From the NCBI GenBank assembly GCA_031259345.1, contig JAIRLQ010000444.1, positions 1 through 7,720 of the forward strand: a stretch of DNA of 7,720 bases. The letters are read 5' to 3'. Below, in pieces: positions 1-5,705 of the stretch. Position numbers and translations under genes: made by a program. Numbering within the stretch: position 1 is the stretch's first letter; every line of letters starts with the position of its first letter. Under the pieces are notes generated by a model. The model did not search any database. It saw nothing but the letters and a program-made list of their open reading frames with translations, and was not told the DNA's origin. The DNA comes from Treponema sp. GTDB lineage: Bacteria; Spirochaetota; Spirochaetia; Treponematales; Breznakiellaceae.

Positions 1-20
1 TAAACGTAAAACAACACATG

Positions 21-31
21 GCGCGAAGCGC
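21..31. repeat. GCGCGAAGCGC mini-hairpin repeat, copy 1
   Basis: The 11-mer GCGCGAAGCGC consists of two 4-base GCGC arms around a GAA loop. The same 11-mer occurs at 5708-5718, where it overlaps the start codon of the carboxypeptidase gene. Its core, GCGAAGC, is known as an unusually stable DNA mini-hairpin. Here it directly follows an ATG (18-20) that opens only a five-codon frame ending at 33-35, so I do not call a gene. Two copies in one window may be a dispersed repeat or coincidence. Confidence 0.4.
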
Positions 32-59
32 GTAAGGAGTTTTGACCATCTAGCACCCA

Positions 60-78
60 GCCGGGGCAGCGCCCGGGC
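60..78. other. GC-rich hairpin upstream of asnS
   Basis: Arms at 60-67 and 71-78 pair over eight positions with one G-G mismatch around the loop AGC. No T-tract follows on the plus strand, so it does not look like an intrinsic terminator. It lies more than 100 bases before asnS and upstream of the predicted promoter, so it is probably not in the asnS mRNA. Its function is unknown. Confidence 0.4.
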
Positions 79-158
79 GTCCTGTTTGGATTACGGAGTA
101 CATGCGCTTACATTGCGTACAGCGTTTATCGCATTAATGATACCCCGCCTAATACCGG

Positions 159-187
159 TTAACTTTTTCTCTTAAAATTGTTATATT
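159..187 (+). promoter_or_regulatory. Putative sigma70-type promoter of asnS
   Basis: A -35-like TTAACT (159-164, 4 of 6 to consensus) and a -10-like TATATT (182-187, 5 of 6) are separated by exactly 17 bases. The region is AT-rich in contrast to the GC-rich sequence before it. Transcription would begin about 6-8 bases after the -10 box, at roughly 193-195, on the asnS ATG (194). No Shine-Dalgarno sequence lies before that ATG, which agrees with a leaderless mRNA. This is a pattern match only. Confidence 0.45.
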
Positions 188-193
188 TTTCTT

Positions 194-1624
194 ATGCTGT
201 TCCCGTTGATAAAAGAGATATTGTCTTTTCCCGCCGACAGCCGCAGCCTTAAAATCCGCGGCTGGATTAGAACCAAGCGCGATATGAAGAACCTTGTTTT
301 TATCGAAGCAAACGACGGCTCCTGCTTTTCGAGCCTTCAATGTACTTTTGACAGGGCCCAAGGCGCGCTAAATGCGGAAACCGAAGCCGCCCTGGAAAGG
401 GCGGGCACAGGAGCCGCTGTAGAGATTGAGGGAAAGCTTGTACCTTCGCCGGCCTCGGGGCAGGCGGTAGAACTTGCCGCGGAAAGTATTGCCGTCATTG
501 GGGATGCCCCGGGGGAGGCAAAGCCGGGGATTGCGCCCTATCCTTTGCAGAAAAAGCGCCATTCCCTGGAATATCTGCGGGAAATTGCCCACCTGCGCCC
601 CCGGACAAATACATTCGGCGCGGTAACCCGGGTACGGAACAGCCTGGCCTTTGGCATACACAACTTTTTTCAGAGCAGGGGCTTTCAGTACCTTCACACC
701 CCCATTATTACCGCAAGCGATGCCGAAGGCGCCGGGGCCATGTTCCAGGTAACCACCCAGAATCTTGATGAACTGGCAAAAACCGGAAAGGCCCCCGATT
801 ACGGGAAAGACTTTTTTGGCAAAAAGACAAGCCTCACCGTTTCCGGCCAGCTTGAGGCCGAAACCTATGCCCTGGCCCTTTCCAGGGTTTACACCTTTGG
901 CCCTACTTTCAGGGCGGAAAATTCCAATACTACCCGGCACCTTGCGGAATTCTGGATGATAGAACCCGAAATGGCTTTTGCTAGTCTTAATGACAACATG
1001 GATCTGGCAGAGGACTTTCTTAAAACTATTTTTACCGGGGCGCTAAAAGACTGCGCCGAAGATCTCGCGTTCTTCAATACCCATATCGAAAAGGGAATTA
1101 TTGAAACCCTGGCCTCGGTGTGCCGGGGGACGTTTACCCGCATGACGTATACGGACGCGATAAAAGAACTTGAAAAAGCGGCCTTGAATAAAAGTGATGT
1201 CTTTGACTTTAAACCCTACTGGGGCTGCGACCTCCAGAGCGAGCACGAAAAGTTTCTTACCGAAAAGATCGCCGGGGGCCCGGTTATCGTTACCGATTAT
1301 CCCAAAGAAATAAAGGCCTTCTATATGAAGCAAAACGACGATGAAAAAACCGTTCGGGCCATGGATGTACTGGTCCCCCGGCTGGGAGAAATCATCGGCG
1401 GTTCCCAGCGTGAAGACAATCTTCAAAAGCTGGAAAAACGCATTACCGAAATGGGCATGAAACCCGAAGACTATTCCTGGTATCTGGATCTGCGCCGTTA
1501 CGGTTCGGCGCCTCATTCGGGCTTTGGCCTTGGTTTTGAACGTTTGGTACAGTATGTTACCGGCATGGCAAATATACGGGATGTAATTCCCTACCCCCGC
1601 GCGGCAGGCCAGGCGGAATTCTAG
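194..1624 (+). CDS. asnS: Asparagine--tRNA ligase (class IIb)
   Basis: This cytoplasmic enzyme charges tRNA(Asn) with asparagine using ATP. The 476-residue product is close to the E. coli enzyme (about 466). An N-terminal OB-fold anticodon-binding domain covers roughly residues 19-105 ([16 protein letters not shown]). The class II catalytic core follows: motif 1 at about 146-171, motif 2 at 235-259 with the AsnRS-typical [16 protein letters not shown], the IIGGSQRE segment at 400-407, and motif 3 GFGLGFERL at 443-451 followed by a [13 protein letters not shown] tail. The motif 2 wording separates it from AspRS. ATG 194 is the only standard start available: an in-frame TAA lies at 173-175, and later starts would cut into the OB fold. 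No ribosome binding site precedes it (see promoter 159-187). The sampled sequence is about 55-63% GC, clearly richer than the following two genes. It appears complete and functional. Presence of AsnRS implies direct Asn-tRNA synthesis in this organism. Confidence 0.97.
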   Translation: MLFPLIKEILSFPADSRSLKIRGWIRTKRDMKNLVFIEANDGSCFSSLQCTFDRAQGALNAETEAALERAGTGAAVEIEGKLVPSPASGQAVELAAESIAVIGDAPGEAKPGIAPYPLQKKRHSLEYLREIAHLRPRTNTFGAVTRVRNSLAFGIHNFFQSRGFQYLHTPIITASDAEGAGAMFQVTTQNLDELAKTGKAPDYGKDFFGKKTSLTVSGQLEAETYALALSRVYTFGPTFRAENSNTTRHLAEFWMIEPEMAFASLNDNMDLAEDFLKTIFTGALKDCAEDLAFFNTHIEKGIIETLASVCRGTFTRMTYTDAIKELEKAALNKSDVFDFKPYWGCDLQSEHEKFLTEKIAGGPVIVTDYPKEIKAFYMKQNDDEKTVRAMDVLVPRLGEIIGGSQREDNLQKLEKRITEMGMKPEDYSWYLDLRRYGSAPHSGFGLGFERLVQYVTGMANIRDVIPYPRAAGQAEF

Positions 1625-1642
1625 CAGCCTGCTGCGCTTGTA

Positions 1643-1673
1643 GATTTTTACGCCACTTTGTGCCGCAAAAATC
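1643..1673. repeat. 31-base imperfect palindrome after asnS
   Basis: Two 14-base arms (1643-1656 and 1660-1673) pair at 12 of 14 positions, with A-C and C-C mismatches, around a TTT loop. The ends are GATTTTT and AAAAATC. It starts 18 bases after the asnS stop. No T-tract follows on either strand, so it is a poor intrinsic terminator. It lies one base outside the left 21-base inverted repeat (1675-1695). It could be a REP-like intergenic palindrome, an mRNA 3' stabiliser or a protein-binding site. Confidence 0.55.
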
Positions 1674-1674
1674 A

Positions 1675-1695
1675 CGTTAAACGACACGCCCTTTT
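1675..1695 (+). repeat. Left copy of 21-base inverted repeat bracketing the TIR-M24 cassette
   Basis: The reverse complement of this segment matches 5623-5643 at 19 of 21 positions, including an uninterrupted 11-base core (CGTTAAACGAC here, GTCGTTTAACG there) and a CCCTTTT/AAAAGGG end. The two copies enclose 3,927 bases that hold exactly the TIR-like and M24 genes. The copy lies just before the ribosome binding site (1704-1708) of the TIR gene. It may be the end of a mobile or recombined cassette, or one of a family of dispersed intergenic repeats. No transposase or integrase is visible. Confidence 0.6.
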
Positions 1696-1703
1696 TGAAA
1701 AAC

Positions 1704-1708
1704 GGAGG
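1704..1708 (+). promoter_or_regulatory. Ribosome binding site of the TIR gene
   Basis: GGAGG lies 11 bases before ATG 1720, rather far but usable. A second ATG at 1710 is only one base from GGAGG and opens an 18-codon frame that overlaps the gene in another phase. An in-frame TGA at 1711-1713 rules out any earlier start for the long gene. Confidence 0.6.
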
Positions 1709-1719
1709 TATGAGCGTCT

Positions 1720-4395
1720 ATGTCCGAATACTGGAATCTGTTTATCTCATACTTTTACAGTTATAAGGACGATGATGGTATTACAAGAAAGGGTACCGAG
1801 GAAGACGCTCGTTTACTGTATAACGCGATAAAAGACTGCGACATTGATGGGCAAAAAATTAAAATCTATTTGCATGAGGTAAGTAACCCAAACGGCAAAT
1901 TCGGCGAAACCCCCGATATAGTCAGAAAGTGCGATTCCCTGATTCTTCTTGCCAACGAAAATATTCCGAGAGACGACAGCGGAACAATATTAAAGCACGA
2001 CAGGGAAGGGCGGCTCAAGTTTTTATATGAGGAACTGGACAGCTTCAGGGCCTGTGACAATTTCCGGATGGATCCCGACAGAGCCGCAAAAATACTGGTG
2101 TGCGATGGCTGGATCCTGAATGAGGCGAGCGCCCTGTTCTCCATTTTCGGCGGCCGAAACCATTTTACTTTGGCATTCAATGAAACCGAAACGTATGCGG
2201 AAGTCATTGAATGGCAAAAGCAGATAGCAGCAAAAAAACGCAGCAAGGCCTTTGAAGCGGTAAAAATTGATATTCCGGATCCGATTGCATCGATAGTCTA
2301 TTTTGATTTTTCGTGCTTTGCACCGCGAAATATACTGTTTTCCGAGAATGAGTCCCTTGATGAAAAACTCGTATCCCTGACCCTGGAAGCGTATTCGGCG
2401 TATGATGTGCTTTCGGTTAAAGAGTATGTCGCCCGTCTTGATTTTGATATAAGAAATGCATTATTGATAATCAAAACGTACGGCATGGATGCGGCAAAGG
2501 CCATTATCGGAGAACTTAAGGGCCGGAACGCTCCGAACGTATCGCAGCCGGCCTTTTTTCTTGTTTTTGCGGAAAAGGGCGAAAAAGGACTGCTCCTGGA
2601 TACCGCAAAAAATGACGCCATTTTTATCGATAAAAGGGCGATATTACAGCATGACGGCGCAAACATATGCTGCACATTTTCCTGTGAGGCATGTCCCGGA
2701 GTATCAAACTGTCTTTGCCTTTTGATGACAAACATTACCGATCGCAAAAGCGAAAACAGGTTTGTAGACCTTACTCATCTGCCGCAGCACGCTACTGATG
2801 ACGAATTCACCGTTTACAGAATTAATTTAAACACCGAAGGTCTTAACAAAAAAACGGAGTTTCTGACCCTTGTAAAAGAAGAAATACTCAACTGTCTGAG
2901 GGAAAAGTTCCAGGGACATCTCAGAAAAAACGGTCTTCTTACCAATTTTCTCTTTGAAAATACCAGTCTTTACGAGGCCGATAGAAACTCGGAGAACGAA
3001 ATATACCGTATTATTGACTCCTGGCTGCCGGAAGAAATAGACCTTAATACCTTTTTTAACGATTACAAGGCGAATCTCGAATTTAGTGACGAGATATATT
3101 CCCGCCTTAAAAATGGAAAATATGGCGCTGTCATCGATAATGTCAAAACGTTTAACCAGAATAAAAAGACGGCCAGCATTATTGCGGCAATTGATGAACT
3201 TTACGGGATGTTTCTTGATGAATGTAACAAAAAGAATTTCCTGAGAGAAGAGATGCTGCTTCTGGTTCTGGTAAACCTTATTATCCATAATCTTTTTTAT
3301 ATTGATATTACATATCTTGTGGAGCACAAGATACTTGAACGCCTCCAGGGCTTGTACAATGCGCAGTTTTTTCCCCTCCACGCATATAGGCTCGAAACCT
3401 TTATATGTACCATCAAAAAGGAAGTTTTTTATAACGGCAACATAGATCTCCTGGGTTTTTCGGTAACCGATGCCATTGACAAGGTGCTTACCGGTTTCGG
3501 GAGGCTTATCGGTTCGTTAACCGGAGAGGATGAAGGACATCCCTCTCCGGAATACAAGGAAATGCTGTTTTTATTGTACAGACACCGCAGCGTCATTTAT
3601 GAAGAACAGGGAGATATGCAGCTTGAGTGCGTTGAACGCCGCAAGCTGTACCAGAAATGGCAAAATGATTGCGTTAAGGCAATAAGCATTTCGAAAGATA
3701 TAAACGCCAACAAGGAAGTGCTGGGGTGCGTGTATCTCAACCTTGCATCTTCCCAGAACAGGCTGGCTACCTTTTACAATAACGAAGAAAAATTGCGCAG
3801 CCTCAATGAATGTCTCGGCAATCTGGACAATGCGTACCGGCTACTGCGCGTCGCAAGCGTAGACAGGTTTGTCGGCTATGTGCACCTTCATCGCGCTGAC
3901 TGTTATGAAAAACTTGTCGATCTTGTTGATAAAAAAAACAGCGAGGACATCATAAACAAAATGCATTCTTCCGCAGTAAAAGCCTTTAACATGTTTCAGG
4001 GAACTTCGGACAAGACTGCCCAAAGCTGGTCCCTCAGGGTGTGCATAAAAGCAATTGTAATAAAGGCGGCGCCAGGGGACCTCGAAAAAAATCTTGTTGA
4101 AGCCTTTGACAAACTGGCTGTCGTCCTCAAGCAGAACGGCGAATCAAAAAATATAAATGAAATCGCGTCGTGCATTACCGATCTGTCGTATTATATTTCG
4201 ATAGCGAGAGAAAAATATCCGGACAATCCGCTCATGTTTGAAAAAATGAAAAAATGCGTAGTCGAAGAAATCTGGACAGTAAACATGATAATTTCCGAAT
4301 TGAAACTTGTCAATGAGGATATTATTGCGATTCAGACCGCCCTGGGCGGAATATTCGGGAAACTGATTAATTCAAATACAGGAGGAAACTCATGA
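1720..4395 (+). CDS. TIR-like domain protein with cysteine cluster and helical TPR-like C-terminus
   Basis: I do not recognise the full 891-residue architecture. Residues 5-150 look like a TIR domain: strand NLFISYFYSY (6-15), helix around EEDARLLYNAI, strand KIKIYL, a BB-loop-like SNPNGKFGETP (55-65), strand SLILLANENI, and KFLYEELDSF (100-109). In that last segment F101 and E105 align with the W-x3-E of NADase TIR domains, E105 being the putative catalytic glutamate. Residues 317-333 contain six cysteines (317, 318, 322, 325, 331, 333), suggesting metal or Fe-S binding. From about 380 on it is helical; 610-760 resembles TPR-type repeats, which in such proteins usually sense or oligomerise. 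No signal peptide or clear membrane span is seen, so it is likely cytoplasmic. It overlaps the M24 gene by 4 bases. TIR domains of this kind consume NAD+ or make nucleotide signals in bacterial immunity; that role is inferred here. The lower GC than its neighbours suggests acquisition. TIR call about 0.75; function unknown. Confidence 0.8.
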   Translation: MSEYWNLFISYFYSYKDDDGITRKGTEEDARLLYNAIKDCDIDGQKIKIYLHEVSNPNGKFGETPDIVRKCDSLILLANENIPRDDSGTILKHDREGRLKFLYEELDSFRACDNFRMDPDRAAKILVCDGWILNEASALFSIFGGRNHFTLAFNETETYAEVIEWQKQIAAKKRSKAFEAVKIDIPDPIASIVYFDFSCFAPRNILFSENESLDEKLVSLTLEAYSAYDVLSVKEYVARLDFDIRNALLIIKTYGMDAAKAIIGELKGRNAPNVSQPAFFLVFAEKGEKGLLLDTAKNDAIFIDKRAILQHDGANICCTFSCEACPGVSNCLCLLMTNITDRKSENRFVDLTHLPQHATDDEFTVYRINLNTEGLNKKTEFLTLVKEEILNCLREKFQGHLRKNGLLTNFLFENTSLYEADRNSENEIYRIIDSWLPEEIDLNTFFNDYKANLEFSDEIYSRLKNGKYGAVIDNVKTFNQNKKTASIIAAIDELYGMFLDECNKKNFLREEMLLLVLVNLIIHNLFYIDITYLVEHKILERLQGLYNAQFFPLHAYRLETFICTIKKEVFYNGNIDLLGFSVTDAIDKVLTGFGRLIGSLTGEDEGHPSPEYKEMLFLLYRHRSVIYEEQGDMQLECVERRKLYQKWQNDCVKAISISKDINANKEVLGCVYLNLASSQNRLATFYNNEEKLRSLNECLGNLDNAYRLLRVASVDRFVGYVHLHRADCYEKLVDLVDKKNSEDIINKMHSSAVKAFNMFQGTSDKTAQSWSLRVCIKAIVIKAAPGDLEKNLVEAFDKLAVVLKQNGESKNINEIASCITDLSYYISIAREKYPDNPLMFEKMKKCVVEEIWTVNMIISELKLVNEDIIAIQTALGGIFGKLINSNTGGNS
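4381..4385 (+). promoter_or_regulatory. Ribosome binding site of the M24 gene, inside the TIR gene
   Basis: GGAGG lies in the last codons of the TIR gene, six bases before ATG 4392. The stop of the first gene and the start of the second share ATGA (4392-4395). Good spacing plus overlap points to coupled translation from one mRNA, and fixes the start of the second gene. Confidence 0.85.
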
Positions 4396-5570
4396 AAAAT
4401 CTGAAGGAAATCCGGCAATTTATCGCTTCGACCGGGGCGGACGCCTGGCTCATCTATGATTTTGCGTCAACTAATCCCGCGTTTACGAATCTCTTTGGCT
4501 CTCTTGATCTGACGCGAAAGTGTTTTGTTATTATAAAACCGCAGGATACCATAACAGTTATCTGCCATATCATAGATCGCTTTGCGTTTTCGAAACATGA
4601 TTTGCCTGACATTGTGTATAAGCCGTATAATAACTGGCATCAACTCTTTGATGTTTTGCAGACAGAATTGTACGGGTTCAAAAAAATCTTGATGGAAATC
4701 AGCGAAAACGGATTGATGCCACGCTCTTCTTTTGCGGACTACGGGACCGTAACAAAAATAAAAGAAATGGTTCCCTGTATTGAATCTTCGGGTGATATTT
4801 TTCAGTATGTTTCCGCTAGGCTGGGAGACAGATCCGTCGAGCTTCACAAAAAAGCCGCAGAGATCGTGGATAAAGTCAAGGACGAAGCCTTTGAGTTTAT
4901 TTTCAGGCAGATAACCGAACGCGGAAGCGTTTCCGAATATGAGGTGCAGCAGAAAATCATGTGCGCATTTGGCGAGCACAACATGATAACAGACAGCGTT
5001 CCCATTGTCGCGGTCGGCAAGAATTCAAACAATCCGCATTATGAGCCCTCAAAAGAAGTTACCGCTTTCATAAAAAAGAATGACCTCGTGCTGATAGATC
5101 TATGGGCCAAGCTGGATCAGAAGGATGCGGTCTTTGCCGATATTACCTGGATGGGTTTTACGGGGAAAAAAGTGCCAGACAAAGTGGTCAAAGTTTTTGA
5201 TATTGTCAAATCTTCGATTGATGGCGTGCTTGAGTTTCTTGATAGCAGCCTGCCAAAACGTCCTGTGTGCGGCTATGAAGCCGATGATGTATGCAGAAAT
5301 ATTATTGTTAAAAAAGGCTATGGCGATTATTTTATCCACAGGACGGGGCACAGTCTTTCGACCGGAGAAAGCGATCACGGTATCGGGGTTAACATAGATA
5401 ATTTTGAGACCCATGATACTCGTACCCTTATGGACAGAGTCGCTTTTTCAATTGAACCGGGGATATACCTTCCTGACTTTGGTATTCGTGAGGAAATAAA
5501 TGTCCTGATAGATAATAAAAAGCCCTTTGTAACAACAAAGCGGCAGGACAGTATTATTTGTGATGAGTAG
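4392..5570 (+). CDS. M24 family metallopeptidase (Xaa-Pro aminopeptidase / creatinase type)
   Basis: The 392-residue protein has an N-terminal creatinase-like domain (about 1-135) and a C-terminal pita-bread M24 domain (about 150-385). All five expected metal ligands are visible: D236 (LIDLW), D250 (ADITW), H320 (HRTGH), E355 (SIEPGIY) and E368 (GIREEIN). H216 (NPHYEPS) and H341 (ETHDTR) match further active-site histidines. It should therefore be an active dinuclear metal peptidase, probably removing an N-terminal residue before proline, although some family members hydrolyse other substrates. The D236-D250 spacing is 14 rather than the 11 of E. coli MetAP; this longer loop occurs in a known subgroup of M24 peptidases. 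No signal peptide is seen, so it is cytoplasmic. Being translationally coupled to a TIR-like protein is unusual: it could process or activate the partner, act as an effector, or be an unrelated passenger. Sampled GC is about 40%, like the TIR gene and unlike the flanking genes. Confidence 0.93.
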   Translation: MKNLKEIRQFIASTGADAWLIYDFASTNPAFTNLFGSLDLTRKCFVIIKPQDTITVICHIIDRFAFSKHDLPDIVYKPYNNWHQLFDVLQTELYGFKKILMEISENGLMPRSSFADYGTVTKIKEMVPCIESSGDIFQYVSARLGDRSVELHKKAAEIVDKVKDEAFEFIFRQITERGSVSEYEVQQKIMCAFGEHNMITDSVPIVAVGKNSNNPHYEPSKEVTAFIKKNDLVLIDLWAKLDQKDAVFADITWMGFTGKKVPDKVVKVFDIVKSSIDGVLEFLDSSLPKRPVCGYEADDVCRNIIVKKGYGDYFIHRTGHSLSTGESDHGIGVNIDNFETHDTRTLMDRVAFSIEPGIYLPDFGIREEINVLIDNKKPFVTTKRQDSIICDE

Positions 5571-5622
5571 CGGCATTAATATGGCATCAAAGTCTAATCA
5601 TCGGAGAGCTTTTTGGTGATAC

Positions 5623-5643
5623 AAAAGGGAGCGTCGTTTAACG
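5623..5643 (-). repeat. Right copy of 21-base inverted repeat bracketing the TIR-M24 cassette
   Basis: This is the inverted partner of 1675-1695 (19 of 21 matches, exact 11-base core GTCGTTTAACG), 52 bases after the M24 stop codon. As at the left end, a palindrome lies on its outer side (5659-5695), so the two borders mirror each other. No target-site duplication is obvious outside the palindromes. Confidence 0.6.
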
Positions 5644-5658
5644 CCCGGTTTGCAAGGT

Positions 5659-5695
5659 AAAATCGCCTCATAGGCGGCGCCTGATCGGCGATTTT
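5659..5695 (+). promoter_or_regulatory. Hairpin abutting the dac ribosome binding site; terminator or attenuator-like
   Basis: AAAATCGCC (5659-5667) pairs perfectly with GGCGATTTT (5687-5695), and AGGC/GCCT can pair inside. Alternative pairings exist: CGCCT (5664-5668) with AGGCG (5672-5676), and CGCC (5678-5681) with GGCG (5687-5690) followed by ATTTTT. The single stem and the paired small stems cannot form together. The A-tract, stem and T-tract order looks like an intrinsic terminator for the M24 operon. GGAGG of the next gene begins at 5697, so any dac transcript starting upstream must cross it, which allows attenuation or blocking of ribosome access. No ligand-binding domain is recognised. 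Confidence 0.5.
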
Positions 5696-5696
5696 T

Positions 5697-5701
5697 GGAG
5701 G
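5697..5701 (+). promoter_or_regulatory. Ribosome binding site of the carboxypeptidase gene
   Basis: GGAGG lies four bases before ATG 5706, slightly close. It supports that ATG over the alternative GTG at 5733, which has no such site. It is squeezed between the hairpin 5659-5695 and the start-codon hairpin 5708-5718. Confidence 0.7.
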
Positions 5702-5705
5702 TTTT

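Noticed and set aside
102..137. 11-codon frame after GGAG (95-98), as a leader peptide for asnS
   Set aside because: Spacing is only three bases, there is no Asn codon run or attenuator after it, and the predicted asnS promoter lies downstream of it.
2..175. Frame open from the left edge to TAA 173-175, possibly the tail of an upstream gene
   Set aside because: Its 57-residue translation is Arg- and Ser-rich with no recognisable motif, and it runs through the GC hairpin and the promoter region. The open frame could be chance in GC-rich sequence, so I cannot support it.
1..193. T-box or tRNA-like element upstream of asnS
   Set aside because: I saw no T-box consensus segment or terminator/antiterminator pair, and no cloverleaf could be built from the GC hairpin and its neighbours.
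1043..1687. Long open frame on the minus strand under asnS
   Set aside because: It is antisense to well-conserved AsnRS motifs and its translation matches no family; an echo of the codon bias of the real gene.
1710..1766. 18-codon overlapping upstream frame at the TIR gene start
   Set aside because: Its ATG is a single base from GGAGG, too close for normal initiation. It probably arises by chance, and ATG 1720 begins the long gene.
2298..3381. Antisense open frames under the TIR gene
   Set aside because: They lack ribosome binding sites and recognisable domains. The plus-strand gene runs uninterrupted across them and has coherent domain structure.
5581..5619. 12-codon frame between the M24 and carboxypeptidase genes
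   Set aside because: There is no ribosome binding site and no recognisable product; it is within chance expectation for a short gap.
1675..5643. Insertion sequence or integrated phage element
   Set aside because: Inverted repeats are present, but no transposase, integrase or clear target duplication is visible, so I report repeats rather than a mobile element.
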